9,519 nt of DNA from Bacteroidota bacterium (lineage in GTDB: Bacteria; Bacteroidota; Ignavibacteria; UBA10030; UBA8401). A program made the translations under genes and the position numbers. The notes beneath the pieces were generated by a model. It was not told where the DNA came from. It saw nothing but the letters and a program-made list of their open reading frames with translations, and made no database searches. Of this stretch, positions 1 to 7,019 are shown piece after piece (the first letter of the stretch is position 1; each line of letters opens with the position of its first letter). The stretch is taken from the NCBI GenBank assembly GCA_003456055.1, contig DMPG01000404.1, forward strand, positions 7,430 to 16,948. The letters are read 5' to 3'.

Positions 1-873
1 GTAACCGATACCGGTATCGTAAATTATCCCAAAGCCGGCGATTATATCACAACAAACTTTAGCGTAAATGTCGTTAAAAATGGCAATGATACAGTCGTTG
101 CGCCTCGTCAATTTATTTCTCAGCCGGATAAAATTCAAGCAACATATGATGGTGTATTATTTTCTGTCCGTCCCCCCGACTATCTGCAAAATTTTCAGCG
201 TAGCGGAAGAATAGATAGTATGCTCGTACATTTCTATCTCGGAAGAGCAGACAGTATTAAGAACAATACATATAGGATCACCACAACAGGAAAGGATACG
301 AATGCGGCAGGTGAACCATTTATCAGTCTTGAAGTATACCGCATGAGCGATACTGTCCGCATTGCGAAGTACGACAGCCTCTATGCAAATACGAATATCG
401 ATTTTGCCGGCATCCGTACATTAATCTGGTTCAGCAAAGATGCTGTGCCGCTTGCGGGAAATACATTCTCGATTACATCGGTGATACCGGTAGAACCTAC
501 TCTGGCTGATAAATACCGGTTCACATTAAACGGTCAAATCACCAATCAGGATGTTCTGAAGAATAATTTGTCGAACATCAAGGTAGTTCCAAATCCGTAC
601 ATCGTTTCATCGTTGTACGAACCGGAATTCGGAGAAATCCGTCGAGAACCTATACGGCAGATGCAGTTCACCAATCTTCCTGCACAATGTACGATCTACA
701 TATTTACTGTTGATGCAAATCTAGTGAAAACACTACGGCACGATGCACCATCGGGAACAGCAACGTGGGATCTGAAAGCTGAAGGTGGAAGAGAAGTTTC
801 ATCAGGAACATATATGTATTTGGTGAAATCATCCGCCGGTGATTATATGAACAGATTTGCAATAATAAAATAA
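1..873 (+). CDS. Secreted protein with T9SS-type C-terminal domain (3' part only)
   Basis: The frame is open from base 1 to the TAA at 871-873, so this is the last 290 residues of a larger protein that begins outside the window; the ATG at 220 is just an internal methionine. Most of the visible part looks like beta-rich extracellular repeats. From about residue 195 it enters a typical C-terminal module: VVPNPY opens it, the middle is an FlgD-like/Ig-like strand set (TIYIFT, then a TWDLK-type strand), and the end has SSGTYMYLV followed by a short tail closing in FAIIK. That layout matches the T9SS sorting domains of Bacteroidetes and Ignavibacteria, which direct proteins across the outer membrane. 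The PorV/PorQ-family gene follows after 10 bases, in keeping with this role. The function of the missing N-terminal part cannot be told. Confident about the tail type, not about the protein's job. Confidence 0.85.
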   Translation, partial: VTDTGIVNYPKAGDYITTNFSVNVVKNGNDTVVAPRQFISQPDKIQATYDGVLFSVRPPDYLQNFQRSGRIDSMLVHFYLGRADSIKNNTYRITTTGKDTNAAGEPFISLEVYRMSDTVRIAKYDSLYANTNIDFAGIRTLIWFSKDAVPLAGNTFSITSVIPVEPTLADKYRFTLNGQITNQDVLKNNLSNIKVVPNPYIVSSLYEPEFGEIRREPIRQMQFTNLPAQCTIYIFTVDANLVKTLRHDAPSGTATWDLKAEGGREVSSGTYMYLVKSSAGDYMNRFAIIK

Positions 874-883
874 TGAGAAGACC

Positions 884-1870
884 ATGAAAAAAATATTCCT
901 GTTTTGTTCGATCCTATCAATTGCAGCGGCGCAGAATCCTAATCTCGGCGCCTCGGGTGCTAAGTTTTTGAATATCCCAATGGGGGCTCGTGCCGCAGCG
1001 ATGGGAGGTGCAGTCATCAGTTCCACCAACGATGCATCATCTGTGTTTTGGAATCCCGCCGGAATTATGGGAGTTACGGAAAGTTCGGTCCAACTCTCAA
1101 CAGTAAATCTTTATTCCCAATATGATCTCAGCGCAGCATCGATCGTGCATAATTTCGGCGATGCAGGAGCTCTCGCTGCCAGTTATGTTTCATTGGCAAT
1201 GAAGAAAACAGAAATTACAACTGAACTTGAACCAAACGGAACAGGCAGATTCTTCGATGCTCAGGATATCGCACTCGGATTGACTTATGCGCGATCGTTA
1301 ACGCTTGAATTCAGTGTCGGCATTACCGCAAAATATGTGAACCAGCGGATTTGGAATGAAGTCGCCGATGGAATTGCTTTTGATATCGGAACACAATACA
1401 AGATCGATTATAACAATCTTGTTATTGCTATGAGTATGACCAATTTTGGGGGCGATCTACAATTTGATGGAGAAGACCTTAATATCACTTCCCTTCGCAA
1501 CAATAATTACCCGATCAGCAGATTGGCTCCCGGACGATTAGAAACAAGCCAGTATCCTCTTCCATTGCATTTCCAAGTCGGGGTTGGTATGGATATTATT
1601 AATGACGATTTCGTAAAAATGCGCGGGGAAATTGATGCAACACACCCAAACGATTATGATGAACGAATAAATATTGGGACTGAAATTAATTTTGTTGACA
1701 GGTTCTTCGTACGAGGCGGATATCGATATAATTACGACGATGAAAATATTACTGTTGGCGCAGGATTCAATTTTCAATTAGGGAACAGTATCGTGAGATT
1801 CGATTATGCATATGCAAATTTCGAACTGCTCCCCGACCTGCATCGCTATTCAATTGAAATAGACTTTTAA
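884..1870 (+). CDS. PorV/PorQ-family outer-membrane beta-barrel protein
   Basis: A 328-residue protein with an N-terminal signal peptide (MKK, then a hydrophobic core, likely cut near residue 16 after SIAAA). The mature N-terminus carries the family signature: GASGAKFLN, then GARAAAMGGA (about 34-43), then a segment with FWNPAGI (about 55-61). The rest alternates like amphipathic beta strands, and the chain ends in an aromatic residue (IEIDF), as outer-membrane barrels usually do. PorV proteins belong to the FadL-like barrel group; in T9SS organisms PorV shuttles cargo from the translocon to the sortase or attachment complex, while many lineage-specific paralogues are uncharacterised. The start is supported by GAGAAG at 875-880, just before the ATG. 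The gene lies 10 bases after a T9SS cargo gene, so the two are probably co-transcribed. Whether this is the true PorV or a paralogue cannot be decided here. Confidence 0.88.
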   Translation: MKKIFLFCSILSIAAAQNPNLGASGAKFLNIPMGARAAAMGGAVISSTNDASSVFWNPAGIMGVTESSVQLSTVNLYSQYDLSAASIVHNFGDAGALAASYVSLAMKKTEITTELEPNGTGRFFDAQDIALGLTYARSLTLEFSVGITAKYVNQRIWNEVADGIAFDIGTQYKIDYNNLVIAMSMTNFGGDLQFDGEDLNITSLRNNNYPISRLAPGRLETSQYPLPLHFQVGVGMDIINDDFVKMRGEIDATHPNDYDERINIGTEINFVDRFFVRGGYRYNYDDENITVGAGFNFQLGNSIVRFDYAYANFELLPDLHRYSIEIDF

Positions 1871-1918
1871 AATGAATTCACATCGACTAAAACAATAGTT
1901 AATGTGAATTCATTTTTT
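1869..1918 (+). terminator. Rho-independent terminator between convergent genes
   Basis: A near-perfect inverted repeat: the left arm at 1869-1883 (core AATGAATTCACAT) pairs with the right arm at 1902-1916 over 15 base pairs, with an 18-base loop. The right arm runs into six Ts (1913-1918). It begins at the very end of the PorV/PorQ-like gene and lies 8 bases from the stop codon of the converging TerC gene. On the - strand the hairpin is followed by only about four Ts, so it may work in both directions but should be stronger for the + strand. Confidence 0.85.
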
Positions 1919-1926
1919 AAAATCCT

Positions 1927-2883
1927 CTAATGAGCGCTTGCTTTCTTCGGTGGAAACATCTTCGAAAGAACAACCGAAATAACCAGGATCACCATAATTA
2001 CTGCTAACGATAGTTCGATCGGGATCTTATACAGATCAACCAGCATCATCTTCGCACCGACAAATACCAGTATAACGGAAAGTCCATAGTGAAGATAATG
2101 GAACAATCCCATAATGCCTGCCAGCGCAAAATACAACGCACGAAGTCCAAGAATTGCAAAGACATTGGATGTATACACAATAAACGGATTGCTTGTTATT
2201 GCAAGGATCGCCGGAATAGAATCGACTGCAAAGATCACATCCGTTGTTTCGATGAACAATAGTACGATGAACAACGGAGTGGCAACTTTCCTTCCGTCGA
2301 TTTTTGCAAAGAAATGATCTCCGTGATATTCATTGGTCACGGGAAAGAACTTTCTAAACAACCGAATCATAGGATTTTTTTCGGGATCAAGTTTTTTATT
2401 CTTTTGCGTAACCATCTTAATTCCGGTAATGATCAACAGAGCACCGAACAGATAGATCATCCAATGGAATTTTGTTATCAACGCCACTCCCGCAAAGATA
2501 AAAATTGCACGCATTACTAACGCACCTAGTATTCCCCAAAACAATACTTTATGCTGATATAACGACGGAACTCTGAAATACGTAAAGACCATTAAAAAGA
2601 CAAAAACGTTATCAACGCTTAACGATTTTTCAATCACGTATCCTGTTATAAAAGCCAATGCAGCGTCTTTGTTTGAATATTCACTTCCCGGTGCCATCCA
2701 ATCCCAAAAATAATAGATCAAGACATTAAAGACCAACGCGAGAGATATCCACACAGCACTCCAGGTTAACGCCTCTTTCATCTTAACTTCATGTGCTTTT
2801 TTATGAAAGACACCAAGATCGAGTGCAAGCATTGCAAGCACAAACATATTGAACCCGATCCACATTATTGTTGACTGTTCCAT
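1927..2883 (-). CDS. terC: TerC/Alx-family integral membrane protein
   Basis: A 318-residue polytopic membrane protein with about eight to nine hydrophobic segments. The two diagnostic acidic motifs of the TerC family are intact: EKSLSVDN at 85-92, inside a membrane segment that continues into FVFLMVF, and ETTDVIFAVDSIPA at 212-225. Both put carboxylates inside the membrane. Length and layout fit the Alx/YgjT branch (about 320 residues), where E. coli Alx takes part in manganese export and homeostasis; other TerC proteins are linked to tellurite resistance or to metal loading of secreted enzymes. The ATG has a good ribosome site (AAGGAAA, about 5 bases upstream). A promoter lies further upstream, so the gene can be transcribed apart from the TerB-like gene before it. 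I looked for the manganese yybP-ykoY riboswitch seen ahead of E. coli alx and did not find it. Metal specificity is inferred. Confidence 0.93.
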   Translation of the reverse strand: MEQSTIMWIGFNMFVLAMLALDLGVFHKKAHEVKMKEALTWSAVWISLALVFNVLIYYFWDWMAPGSEYSNKDAALAFITGYVIEKSLSVDNVFVFLMVFTYFRVPSLYQHKVLFWGILGALVMRAIFIFAGVALITKFHWMIYLFGALLIITGIKMVTQKNKKLDPEKNPMIRLFRKFFPVTNEYHGDHFFAKIDGRKVATPLFIVLLFIETTDVIFAVDSIPAILAITSNPFIVYTSNVFAILGLRALYFALAGIMGLFHYLHYGLSVILVFVGAKMMLVDLYKIPIELSLAVIMVILVISVVLSKMFPPKKASAH

Positions 2884-2947
2884 TATTTCCTTATCTAAAT
2901 TAAAAAAGTGGTGAAGACCTTATTTGGGATTTTTCTTTACTGAATAA

Positions 2948-2976
2948 ATTATAGTGTATTTTAAAAACATTGTCAT
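2948..2976 (-). promoter_or_regulatory. Sigma-70-type promoter for the TerC gene
   Basis: On the - strand the hexamer ATGACA (2971-2976; one mismatch to TTGACA) is followed by exactly 17 bases and then a consensus TATAAT (2948-2953). Transcription would start near 2940, leaving a leader of roughly 57 bases before the TerC start codon. It sits in the 118-base gap between the TerB-like and TerC genes, a sensible place for an internal promoter. The caveat is that organisms of the Bacteroidetes proper use a different promoter consensus, so activity depends on the host. Confidence 0.6.
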
Positions 2977-3001
2977 TATTGTGTGCGAAGCGATCTCGTT
3001 G

Positions 3002-3433
3002 TTAATATTCTACCGTTAGACCGTCAACTTCCAAACGATCTTCGAAGTCTCTTCTTCTTCCTGCAATGTTCTCTTTTTCCCGTTGAAACCATTCCTCATC
3101 AATACAATTTTTCTCAGCCGTAGATTTTAGCCACACTTCTTCAAAACCATGAATTTCACTATCAGCTTCTGCTAATATCAAGCCGTCCTTGATGAATTTC
3201 TTCGCCAATTCAATTGTGGAGAACTTAGGCGGTTCAATGGAGACATGTTCATTTTCGAGAATCTCATTGATGGCATTTTCACAGAAATATTTTTCAAATC
3301 CCAACGATTTACCGATGCGCTTCACAAGAATATTTTCCGGTTCGGAAATCCGACCGTCTTTACTAATGAGAAGAAGCAATCCTCTAAAGTAATCGCTTGC
3401 TTCTCTTACCGAAATTTGGACCAAACTTCCCAT
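3002..3433 (-). CDS. TerB-like protein (tellurite-resistance TerB / DjlA N-terminal fold)
   Basis: A 143-residue soluble, mainly helical protein with no signal peptide or membrane segment. Two related acidic patterns are visible, as expected for the TerB fold: SKDGRISEPE at about 24-33 followed by a helix (ILVKRIGKSLGF), and AEADSEIHGFEEV at about 88-100 followed by a helix with a cysteine. In TerB-family proteins such acidic residues bind metal ions. The C-terminal 30 residues are charged and probably extended. The ATG at 3433 has AAAGGA about 11 bases upstream, a slightly long spacing. The gene follows the small two-helix membrane protein after 29 bases and precedes the TerC gene on the same strand, so a TerB-like and a TerC protein are neighbours as in classical ter clusters, though TerA, TerD and TerE are absent. 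Fold assignment is fairly safe; biological role is unknown. Confidence 0.72.
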   Translation of the reverse strand: MGSLVQISVREASDYFRGLLLLISKDGRISEPENILVKRIGKSLGFEKYFCENAINEILENEHVSIEPPKFSTIELAKKFIKDGLILAEADSEIHGFEEVWLKSTAEKNCIDEEWFQREKENIAGRRRDFEDRLEVDGLTVEY

Positions 3434-3462
3434 TGGACTCGATATCCTTTATATCCAATTCC

Positions 3463-3684
3463 CTAAAGTTTCTCAATTTCCTTAAGATCTTTGTCCGGTA
3501 AATATAGCATTAATAAACCGACAATAATACCTCCAACAGCCAACGGCATATGATTCCCTCCAAAAAAGAGCCCGTCAACGTAATCGAGGATATACCAAAT
3601 ACCTCTCCAAATTAGCACAATACCGATAACAATGACAATGTTTTTAGCAAAATAGTGAACCGTTTGAACAAAATTCTTTTCCAT
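3463..3684 (-). CDS. Small two-helix membrane protein, uncharacterised
   Basis: A 73-residue protein with two hydrophobic helices, about 14-34 and 47-62, joined by a short loop (DGLFFGGNH), and a charged cytoplasmic-looking end (LPDKDLKEIEKL). The first helix holds a WRGIW pattern. Proteins with this overall look (WRGIWY, then an acidic/glycine loop, then a helix ending in LYLPD) occur as short hypothetical proteins in various bacteria; I know of no assigned function. The reading frame is tightly packed, starting 17 bases after the zinc-ribbon gene and ending 29 bases before the TerB-like gene, which supports it as a real gene. No clear Shine-Dalgarno sequence precedes its ATG, so translation may depend on coupling. 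Confidence 0.75.
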   Translation of the reverse strand: MEKNFVQTVHYFAKNIVIVIGIVLIWRGIWYILDYVDGLFFGGNHMPLAVGGIIVGLLMLYLPDKDLKEIEKL

Positions 3685-3701
3685 AAATTTATCGTATGGT
3701 A

Positions 3702-4007
3702 TTATTTTTTGAAGACGTTGAATAGTTTGTTCATTGCTCCTTTTTCGAGTTTCGCAATAGACTCAAATTCTCCGGCATCAAGCCATATCCCATCGCAATT
3801 GAAGCACTTATCAACCGTTATGCCTTTGTAATCTATCTCGCTCAGTTCCATTCCGCATTTCGGACAGCGCATGTAGTGGAGCTTCTTGAGTTGTTTCTTT
3901 TCTTCTTCGGCAATCTTCCTATGTTTCTCTTCTTCGACTACCTTCCTTTTTTCAAGATCAATTCTTGAAAAATATTCTTCTTCTTTGGAGCTTGGTTTCA
4001 CTGGCAT
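3702..4007 (-). CDS. zf-TFIIB zinc-ribbon domain protein
   Basis: A 101-residue protein. Residues 1-45 are strongly charged (EEEYF at 9-13, then runs of E and K) and should form a long helix or coiled coil. Residues 46-82 form a zinc ribbon of the TFIIB type: CPKCG (C48, C51), then a beta hairpin (MELSEIDYKGITVDKC), then CFNC (C68, C71) followed by the family hallmark DGIWLDAGE. Four cysteines would bind one zinc ion. The C-terminal 20 residues are a basic helix. Such proteins are common and poorly characterised; a nucleic-acid or protein-binding role is plausible but unproven. The start has a clear AGGGAAA ribosome site 7 to 9 bases upstream. The 116-base gap to the preceding channel gene holds no feature I can support. 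Confidence 0.9.
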   Translation of the reverse strand: MPVKPSSKEEEYFSRIDLEKRKVVEEEKHRKIAEEEKKQLKKLHYMRCPKCGMELSEIDYKGITVDKCFNCDGIWLDAGEFESIAKLEKGAMNKLFNVFKK

Positions 4008-4123
4008 GATTTGTTTCCCTCATTGTTGTAAAATATTTCTTTGCATTTACACGAACACACTGGTTATAGCAACTTTCGTTGATGTGCGGAAGCGTATCGA
4101 TCCAACATTCTCCACCGTTGTGG

Positions 4124-4939
4124 TCACGTCCTTTCGATCTTTTTCTCGAGACGCACGATATATTCTTTAAGGATTTTGATATCATTGATTAATTCAGATC
4201 GTTCATCCGTAATGATACTTTCAATTGCCTGGATCTGTTCTGCATTATCGTGATGCTGTATCTCGCTCATCGTATTGACAACAATAGCAATAAAGATATT
4301 AAGTGTAGTATACGACGCAATTAAGATGAAGGAAATAAAATAGATCGCTGCAAACGGATGCGTATGCTGCACAGTTCTCGATATCTCTGCCCATCCTTCC
4401 AACGTCATGATCTGAAACAATGTGAACATACTGGCACCAAGTGTTCCAAACCAAATTGGGAAATCTGTTCCGAATGCTTTTGTTCCCACTACAGCGAACA
4501 CATAGAACACCAGTGAAAGTAAAACAAAAATCCAACTGAGGCTGGGAAGCGAATGAAACAACGCTTCAACAATGAAACGCAGTTTTGGTACATTTTTGAT
4601 CAAACGCAGAGCCCGGAAAATCCGAAATGCGCGTAATATTGAAAGCGAACCGTATGTTGGAAGCAATGCAATCGATACAATGATAAAATCGAATATATTC
4701 CATCCGTTCATAAAGTATGAAAGACGGTATGCATATATCTTTATCAGCATCTCAATCACAAATACGGCAAGAATCAACCGATCGATCAACTGCAGCATAC
4801 CGCCGTATGATGAAACTATATCCGGCGATGTTTCAAAACCAATGATGATGGAATTGACAACAATCAGTCCGATAATGAACTGCTGTACAAAATTACTCTC
4901 TACGAAAGAGATGATTGTCTTATTGAATTTGTTTGCCAT
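4124..4939 (-). CDS. Voltage-gated cation channel, bacterial NaV (NaChBac) type, calcium-like filter
   Basis: One six-helix channel subunit; four would assemble into a pore in the cytoplasmic membrane. Numbering is from this ATG (271 residues). S1 is about 21-37, S2 about 51-70 with a conserved acidic residue, S3 about 79-95 with NIFDF, and S4 about 101-115 with positive charges at every third position (R-x-x-R-x-x-R-x-x-R-x-x-K), a textbook voltage sensor. S5 is about 132-153. The pore loop carries the filter TLEGWAE at 179-185, and S6 (about 195-223) contains [10 protein letters not shown]. Residues about 236-270 are charged and helical, matching the tetramerising coiled coil of this family. 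NaChBac and NavAb have TLESW filters; here glycine replaces serine and a glutamate ends the motif, suggesting calcium permeation. The ATG at 4939 overlaps htpX by 20 bases; a TTG at 4954 would add five residues. Start choice is uncertain, family is not. Confidence 0.92.
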   Translation of the reverse strand: MANKFNKTIISFVESNFVQQFIIGLIVVNSIIIGFETSPDIVSSYGGMLQLIDRLILAVFVIEMLIKIYAYRLSYFMNGWNIFDFIIVSIALLPTYGSLSILRAFRIFRALRLIKNVPKLRFIVEALFHSLPSLSWIFVLLSLVFYVFAVVGTKAFGTDFPIWFGTLGASMFTLFQIMTLEGWAEISRTVQHTHPFAAIYFISFILIASYTTLNIFIAIVVNTMSEIQHHDNAEQIQAIESIITDERSELINDIKILKEYIVRLEKKIERT

Positions 4940-5777
4940 ACACCATTGCTTCAAGGCGCGCGATCCGTTCCTCCATCGGCGGATGAGTACTGAACAGCTT
5001 CATGAATGATCCGCCTGATAATGGATTAACGATGAACATATGCGCCGTTGCAGGAGTTGCATGCATCGGGATCCGTTCTGCTCCGGCATGCAGCCGACGC
5101 ACAGCGCTTGCGAGCGAAAGAGGGTTTCCCGCCATCTGTGCGCCCGTTTCATCAGCAAGGAACTCGCGCGAACGTGAGATCGCCATCTGCACCAGCATCG
5201 CAGCGATCGGCGCAAGGATCATCATTAAGATACCTGTTACAGGATTGCTTCCTTCCTCGTCATCGGAACTTCTTCCGCCGAAGATCATCGCCCACTGTGC
5301 CATATTTGCCAGATAGCTTATAGCACCGGCAAATGTTGCGGCAACGGTTCCTACCAGGATATCGCGGTTTTTAATATGCGCAAGTTCATGCGCGATCACA
5401 CCGCGTAATTCATCGCGCGAAAGCAAACGCGTGATCCCTTCGGTGACAGCGACGGCAGAATGCTGTGGATCCCGGCCGGTGGCAAACGCATTCGGCTGGT
5501 CTCCTTCGATCATATACAGTTTCGGCATCGGCAGATTCGCCCGCTGCGTCAGTTCTTCGGTCATTTGAAAGATTTGGGGAGCATCGTTTCTGGTCAATTC
5601 TTTGGCACCATACATCTTCAGAACGATTTTATCGCTCCACCAATACGAGACAAAGTTCATCACACCTGCAATGATTAATGCAATGGTCATACCACTCTGT
5701 CCCCCCAACGCGCCTCCGATCATTACAAACATTACGGTGAGAACACCCATTAACAGAAATGTTTTCATCGTGTTCAT
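4920..5777 (-). CDS. htpX: Membrane zinc metalloprotease HtpX
   Basis: A member of the M48B peptidase family that degrades misfolded or damaged membrane proteins from the cytoplasmic face. With the start used here (MNTMK...) it has 285 residues, the usual family length. Two N-terminal membrane helices (about 6-25 and 29-46) precede the catalytic domain. The zinc site is complete: HELAH at 130-134 supplies two histidines and the catalytic glutamate, and E205 in SREFLADE supplies the third ligand. A further hydrophobic pair lies between (about 141-170 and 182-201). The [12 protein letters not shown] motif near the C-terminus is also typical. An upstream in-frame TTG (5792) and ATG (5783) exist, but GGAG at 5787-5790 is correctly spaced (9 bases) only for the ATG at 5777, which also matches homologues. 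Its 3' end overlaps the channel gene. The 126 bases upstream show no promoter I would defend. Confidence 0.96.
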   Translation of the reverse strand: MNTMKTFLLMGVLTVMFVMIGGALGGQSGMTIALIIAGVMNFVSYWWSDKIVLKMYGAKELTRNDAPQIFQMTEELTQRANLPMPKLYMIEGDQPNAFATGRDPQHSAVAVTEGITRLLSRDELRGVIAHELAHIKNRDILVGTVAATFAGAISYLANMAQWAMIFGGRSSDDEEGSNPVTGILMMILAPIAAMLVQMAISRSREFLADETGAQMAGNPLSLASAVRRLHAGAERIPMHATPATAHMFIVNPLSGGSFMKLFSTHPPMEERIARLEAMVYGKQIQ

Positions 5778-5786
5778 ATACATTTT

Positions 5787-5790
5787 CTCC
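5787..5790 (-). promoter_or_regulatory. Ribosome binding site deciding the htpX start
   Basis: GGAG on the - strand lies 9 bases before the ATG at 5777, 3 bases before the ATG at 5783, and inside the reading frame if the TTG at 5792 were used. Only the 5777 start has normal spacing. Confidence 0.6.
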
Positions 5791-5903
5791 AATGACTATT
5801 GATGATTTTATATTGAGTTCAGAATGTATAACGCTGCGGGACTTCGAAAAAGTTCCTTTCATGGTGCCCACTGATTGCAGAAAAACAATCGGAAAGCTTT
5901 GAT

Positions 5904-6470
5904 TTATTGCAGGTATTGGTACCAAATCCAGTAAAGAATCGGGATCGCCGATCCTACCATGACAAACCATTTTCCTCTTCCCATTAAACCATTCTTCCCT
6001 TTCAGGATAAACAATCCGGAAATTCCCATGAAGATCAGACTCAACGCGAAGATATCCGCGATGTATGTCCAGAGCCCTTTAGGCGCGTTCAAATGAAGCT
6101 GGTTCATTTCAAAAAGGACCATGCGCCGATTATTTGACTCGATGAGGACATTGCCGGTCGGCAGATCGATGGAATAGGTCGTTCCGGGATAAAATAATTG
6201 GGCAGTTTCTGGGTCTGGTCGAAAGTAATTTTCCGGTAGTGACGACAATCGTAACTGTTTGATCGCTCGCGCAATGATCGTATCCTTTTCAGTTGATTCA
6301 ATAGGCTCGATGGACACGATCTCTTTACGACGATCGAAGTTTGGATTCCAGTCAGCCATATGGTTGACCGCCAGACCGGATATTCCATAGATGATTACCA
6401 ATGCAACACTTAAATATCCAATATCACGATGGAGAACAATGTTCCATCGTCTCCATTTGAACTGCGTCAT
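5904..6470 (-). CDS. PepSY-associated transmembrane protein
   Basis: A 188-residue protein with three membrane helices (about 16-37, 133-156, 168-184) and a roughly 95-residue extracytoplasmic loop between the first two. It begins with a basic cytoplasmic end and LHRDIGY (H14), common in PepSY-TM proteins; helix 1 ends in VNHMADWNP (H37), the loop finishes with QLHLN (H126), and helix 2 contains MGISGLFIL. The last loop (KGKNGLMGRGKWF) is basic and so cytoplasmic. Members of this group are often tied to metal or haem-linked redox processes at the membrane, and several keep histidines at the ends of helices that might bind haem; that last point is inference. Its ATG overlaps the stop codon of the DUF4920 gene (ATGA), so the two are almost certainly translated together. 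No ribosome site of its own is needed or clear. Confidence 0.8.
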   Translation of the reverse strand: MTQFKWRRWNIVLHRDIGYLSVALVIIYGISGLAVNHMADWNPNFDRRKEIVSIEPIESTEKDTIIARAIKQLRLSSLPENYFRPDPETAQLFYPGTTYSIDLPTGNVLIESNNRRMVLFEMNQLHLNAPKGLWTYIADIFALSLIFMGISGLFILKGKNGLMGRGKWFVMVGSAIPILYWIWYQYLQ

Positions 6471-6937
6471 TTACTATCGACCCGTGCCCCTTCACCGTTG
6501 ATCTGGAGGACGATTTTCGGTTCTTTCACGCTCGATGCATCGAACGTTGTTCCCTCTTTTTTAGCATGCTCTTCTCCGCTTTTGATCAATTCTTCAACGG
6601 AATATTTTTTTACCGAAACAATTCCTTCGGCAACTGCCGACTTCCCTTTCAGGTCAAGAGGAAATATGATCACACCATCTTCTACTTTAAATCGTATCGA
6701 TTCGAATTCTTTGTCTCCGCCGATCTTGATCCAGCATCCGCGCATTTTGCATACATCAACGATCGGTCCTTGCACCAAGACACGTTTCCCATCAAATTTT
6801 TCCGGATGAGAAACGATCTCTGATATTTTTGTCGTTTCTTTTAGTGATAGCTCTTTGCCATATTTCTTTTTTGAGCCCGAGAATACCAACACAACCATCA
6901 ACATTGAAACGATGGAAATAAAAATTAGTTTTTTCAT
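6467..6937 (-). CDS. Exported DUF4920-type protein
   Basis: A 156-residue protein with an N-terminal signal sequence or anchor (MKK, then hydrophobic residues about 4-19, then SGSKKK). The body looks like a small beta barrel of the OB type: the strand GKRVLVQGPIVDV leads to C63, then C68-W69 (DVCKMRGCW), then KFESIRF-like strands. The GK-V-V-G-DVC---GCW pattern is what I recognise as DUF4920. The C-terminal part (KKYSVEELIKSGEEHAKKEG) is a helix, and the chain ends in an extended tail. The paired cysteines could bind a metal such as copper or form a disulphide; this is a guess. The start has AAAGGTG as a good ribosome site. The gene begins 23 bases after the cox-cluster terminator and overlaps the PepSY gene by 4 bases. 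Its true promoter is not evident, so read-through of the terminator is possible. Confidence 0.78.
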   Translation of the reverse strand: MKKLIFISIVSMLMVVLVFSGSKKKYGKELSLKETTKISEIVSHPEKFDGKRVLVQGPIVDVCKMRGCWIKIGGDKEFESIRFKVEDGVIIFPLDLKGKSAVAEGIVSVKKYSVEELIKSGEEHAKKEGTTFDASSVKEPKIVLQINGEGARVDSK

Positions 6938-6960
6938 TGTGCACCTTTTTATCTTTTAAT

Positions 6961-6987
6961 AAAAAAGCCTCCGATGTTTTCAGAGGC
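6961..6987 (-). terminator. Rho-independent terminator after the oxidase cluster
   Basis: On the - strand GCCTCT pairs with GGAGGC (arms near 6982-6987 and 6967-6972, one G-T pair), extendable by a further G-C pair, with a 7 to 9 base loop. Six Ts follow immediately (6961-6966). It lies 33 bases beyond the stop codon of the membrane/cytochrome c gene and just before the DUF4920 gene, so it should separate the two transcripts. Confidence 0.8.
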
Positions 6988-7019
6988 AAATCAAATTAAT
7001 ACTTCTACCATACATACGA

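Noticed and set aside
2884..3001. Possible yybP-ykoY riboswitch before the TerC gene
   Set aside because: The leader is AT-rich and I could not see the conserved purine-rich internal loops or paired stems of that element.
4008..4123. Possible promoter (TTGCTA, 17 bases, TAAATG) before the zinc-ribbon gene on the - strand
   Set aside because: Both hexamers match the consensus weakly; such matches are expected by chance in AT-rich DNA.
3958..4185. 75-codon - strand frame filling the gap between the channel and the zinc-ribbon gene
   Set aside because: It overlaps both neighbours out of frame and has no recognisable features. I also considered it as a frameshifted channel tail, but the channel already ends in a complete coiled coil.
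4572..5009. 145-codon open frame on the + strand
   Set aside because: It is antisense to the channel and htpX genes, both of which show clear family motifs; its translation has no recognisable domain.
5873..5890. Small hairpin (GATTG paired with CAATC) after the PepSY gene
   Set aside because: Only five base pairs and no run of Ts on either side, so it does not qualify as a terminator.
5629..5970. 113-codon open frame on the - strand that crosses the htpX upstream gap
   Set aside because: It overlaps both the PepSY gene end and the htpX start in another frame; the part inside the gap alone is too short and shows no motif.
6429..6809. 126-codon open frame on the + strand
   Set aside because: It is antisense to the DUF4920 and PepSY genes, with no domain and no ribosome site of note.
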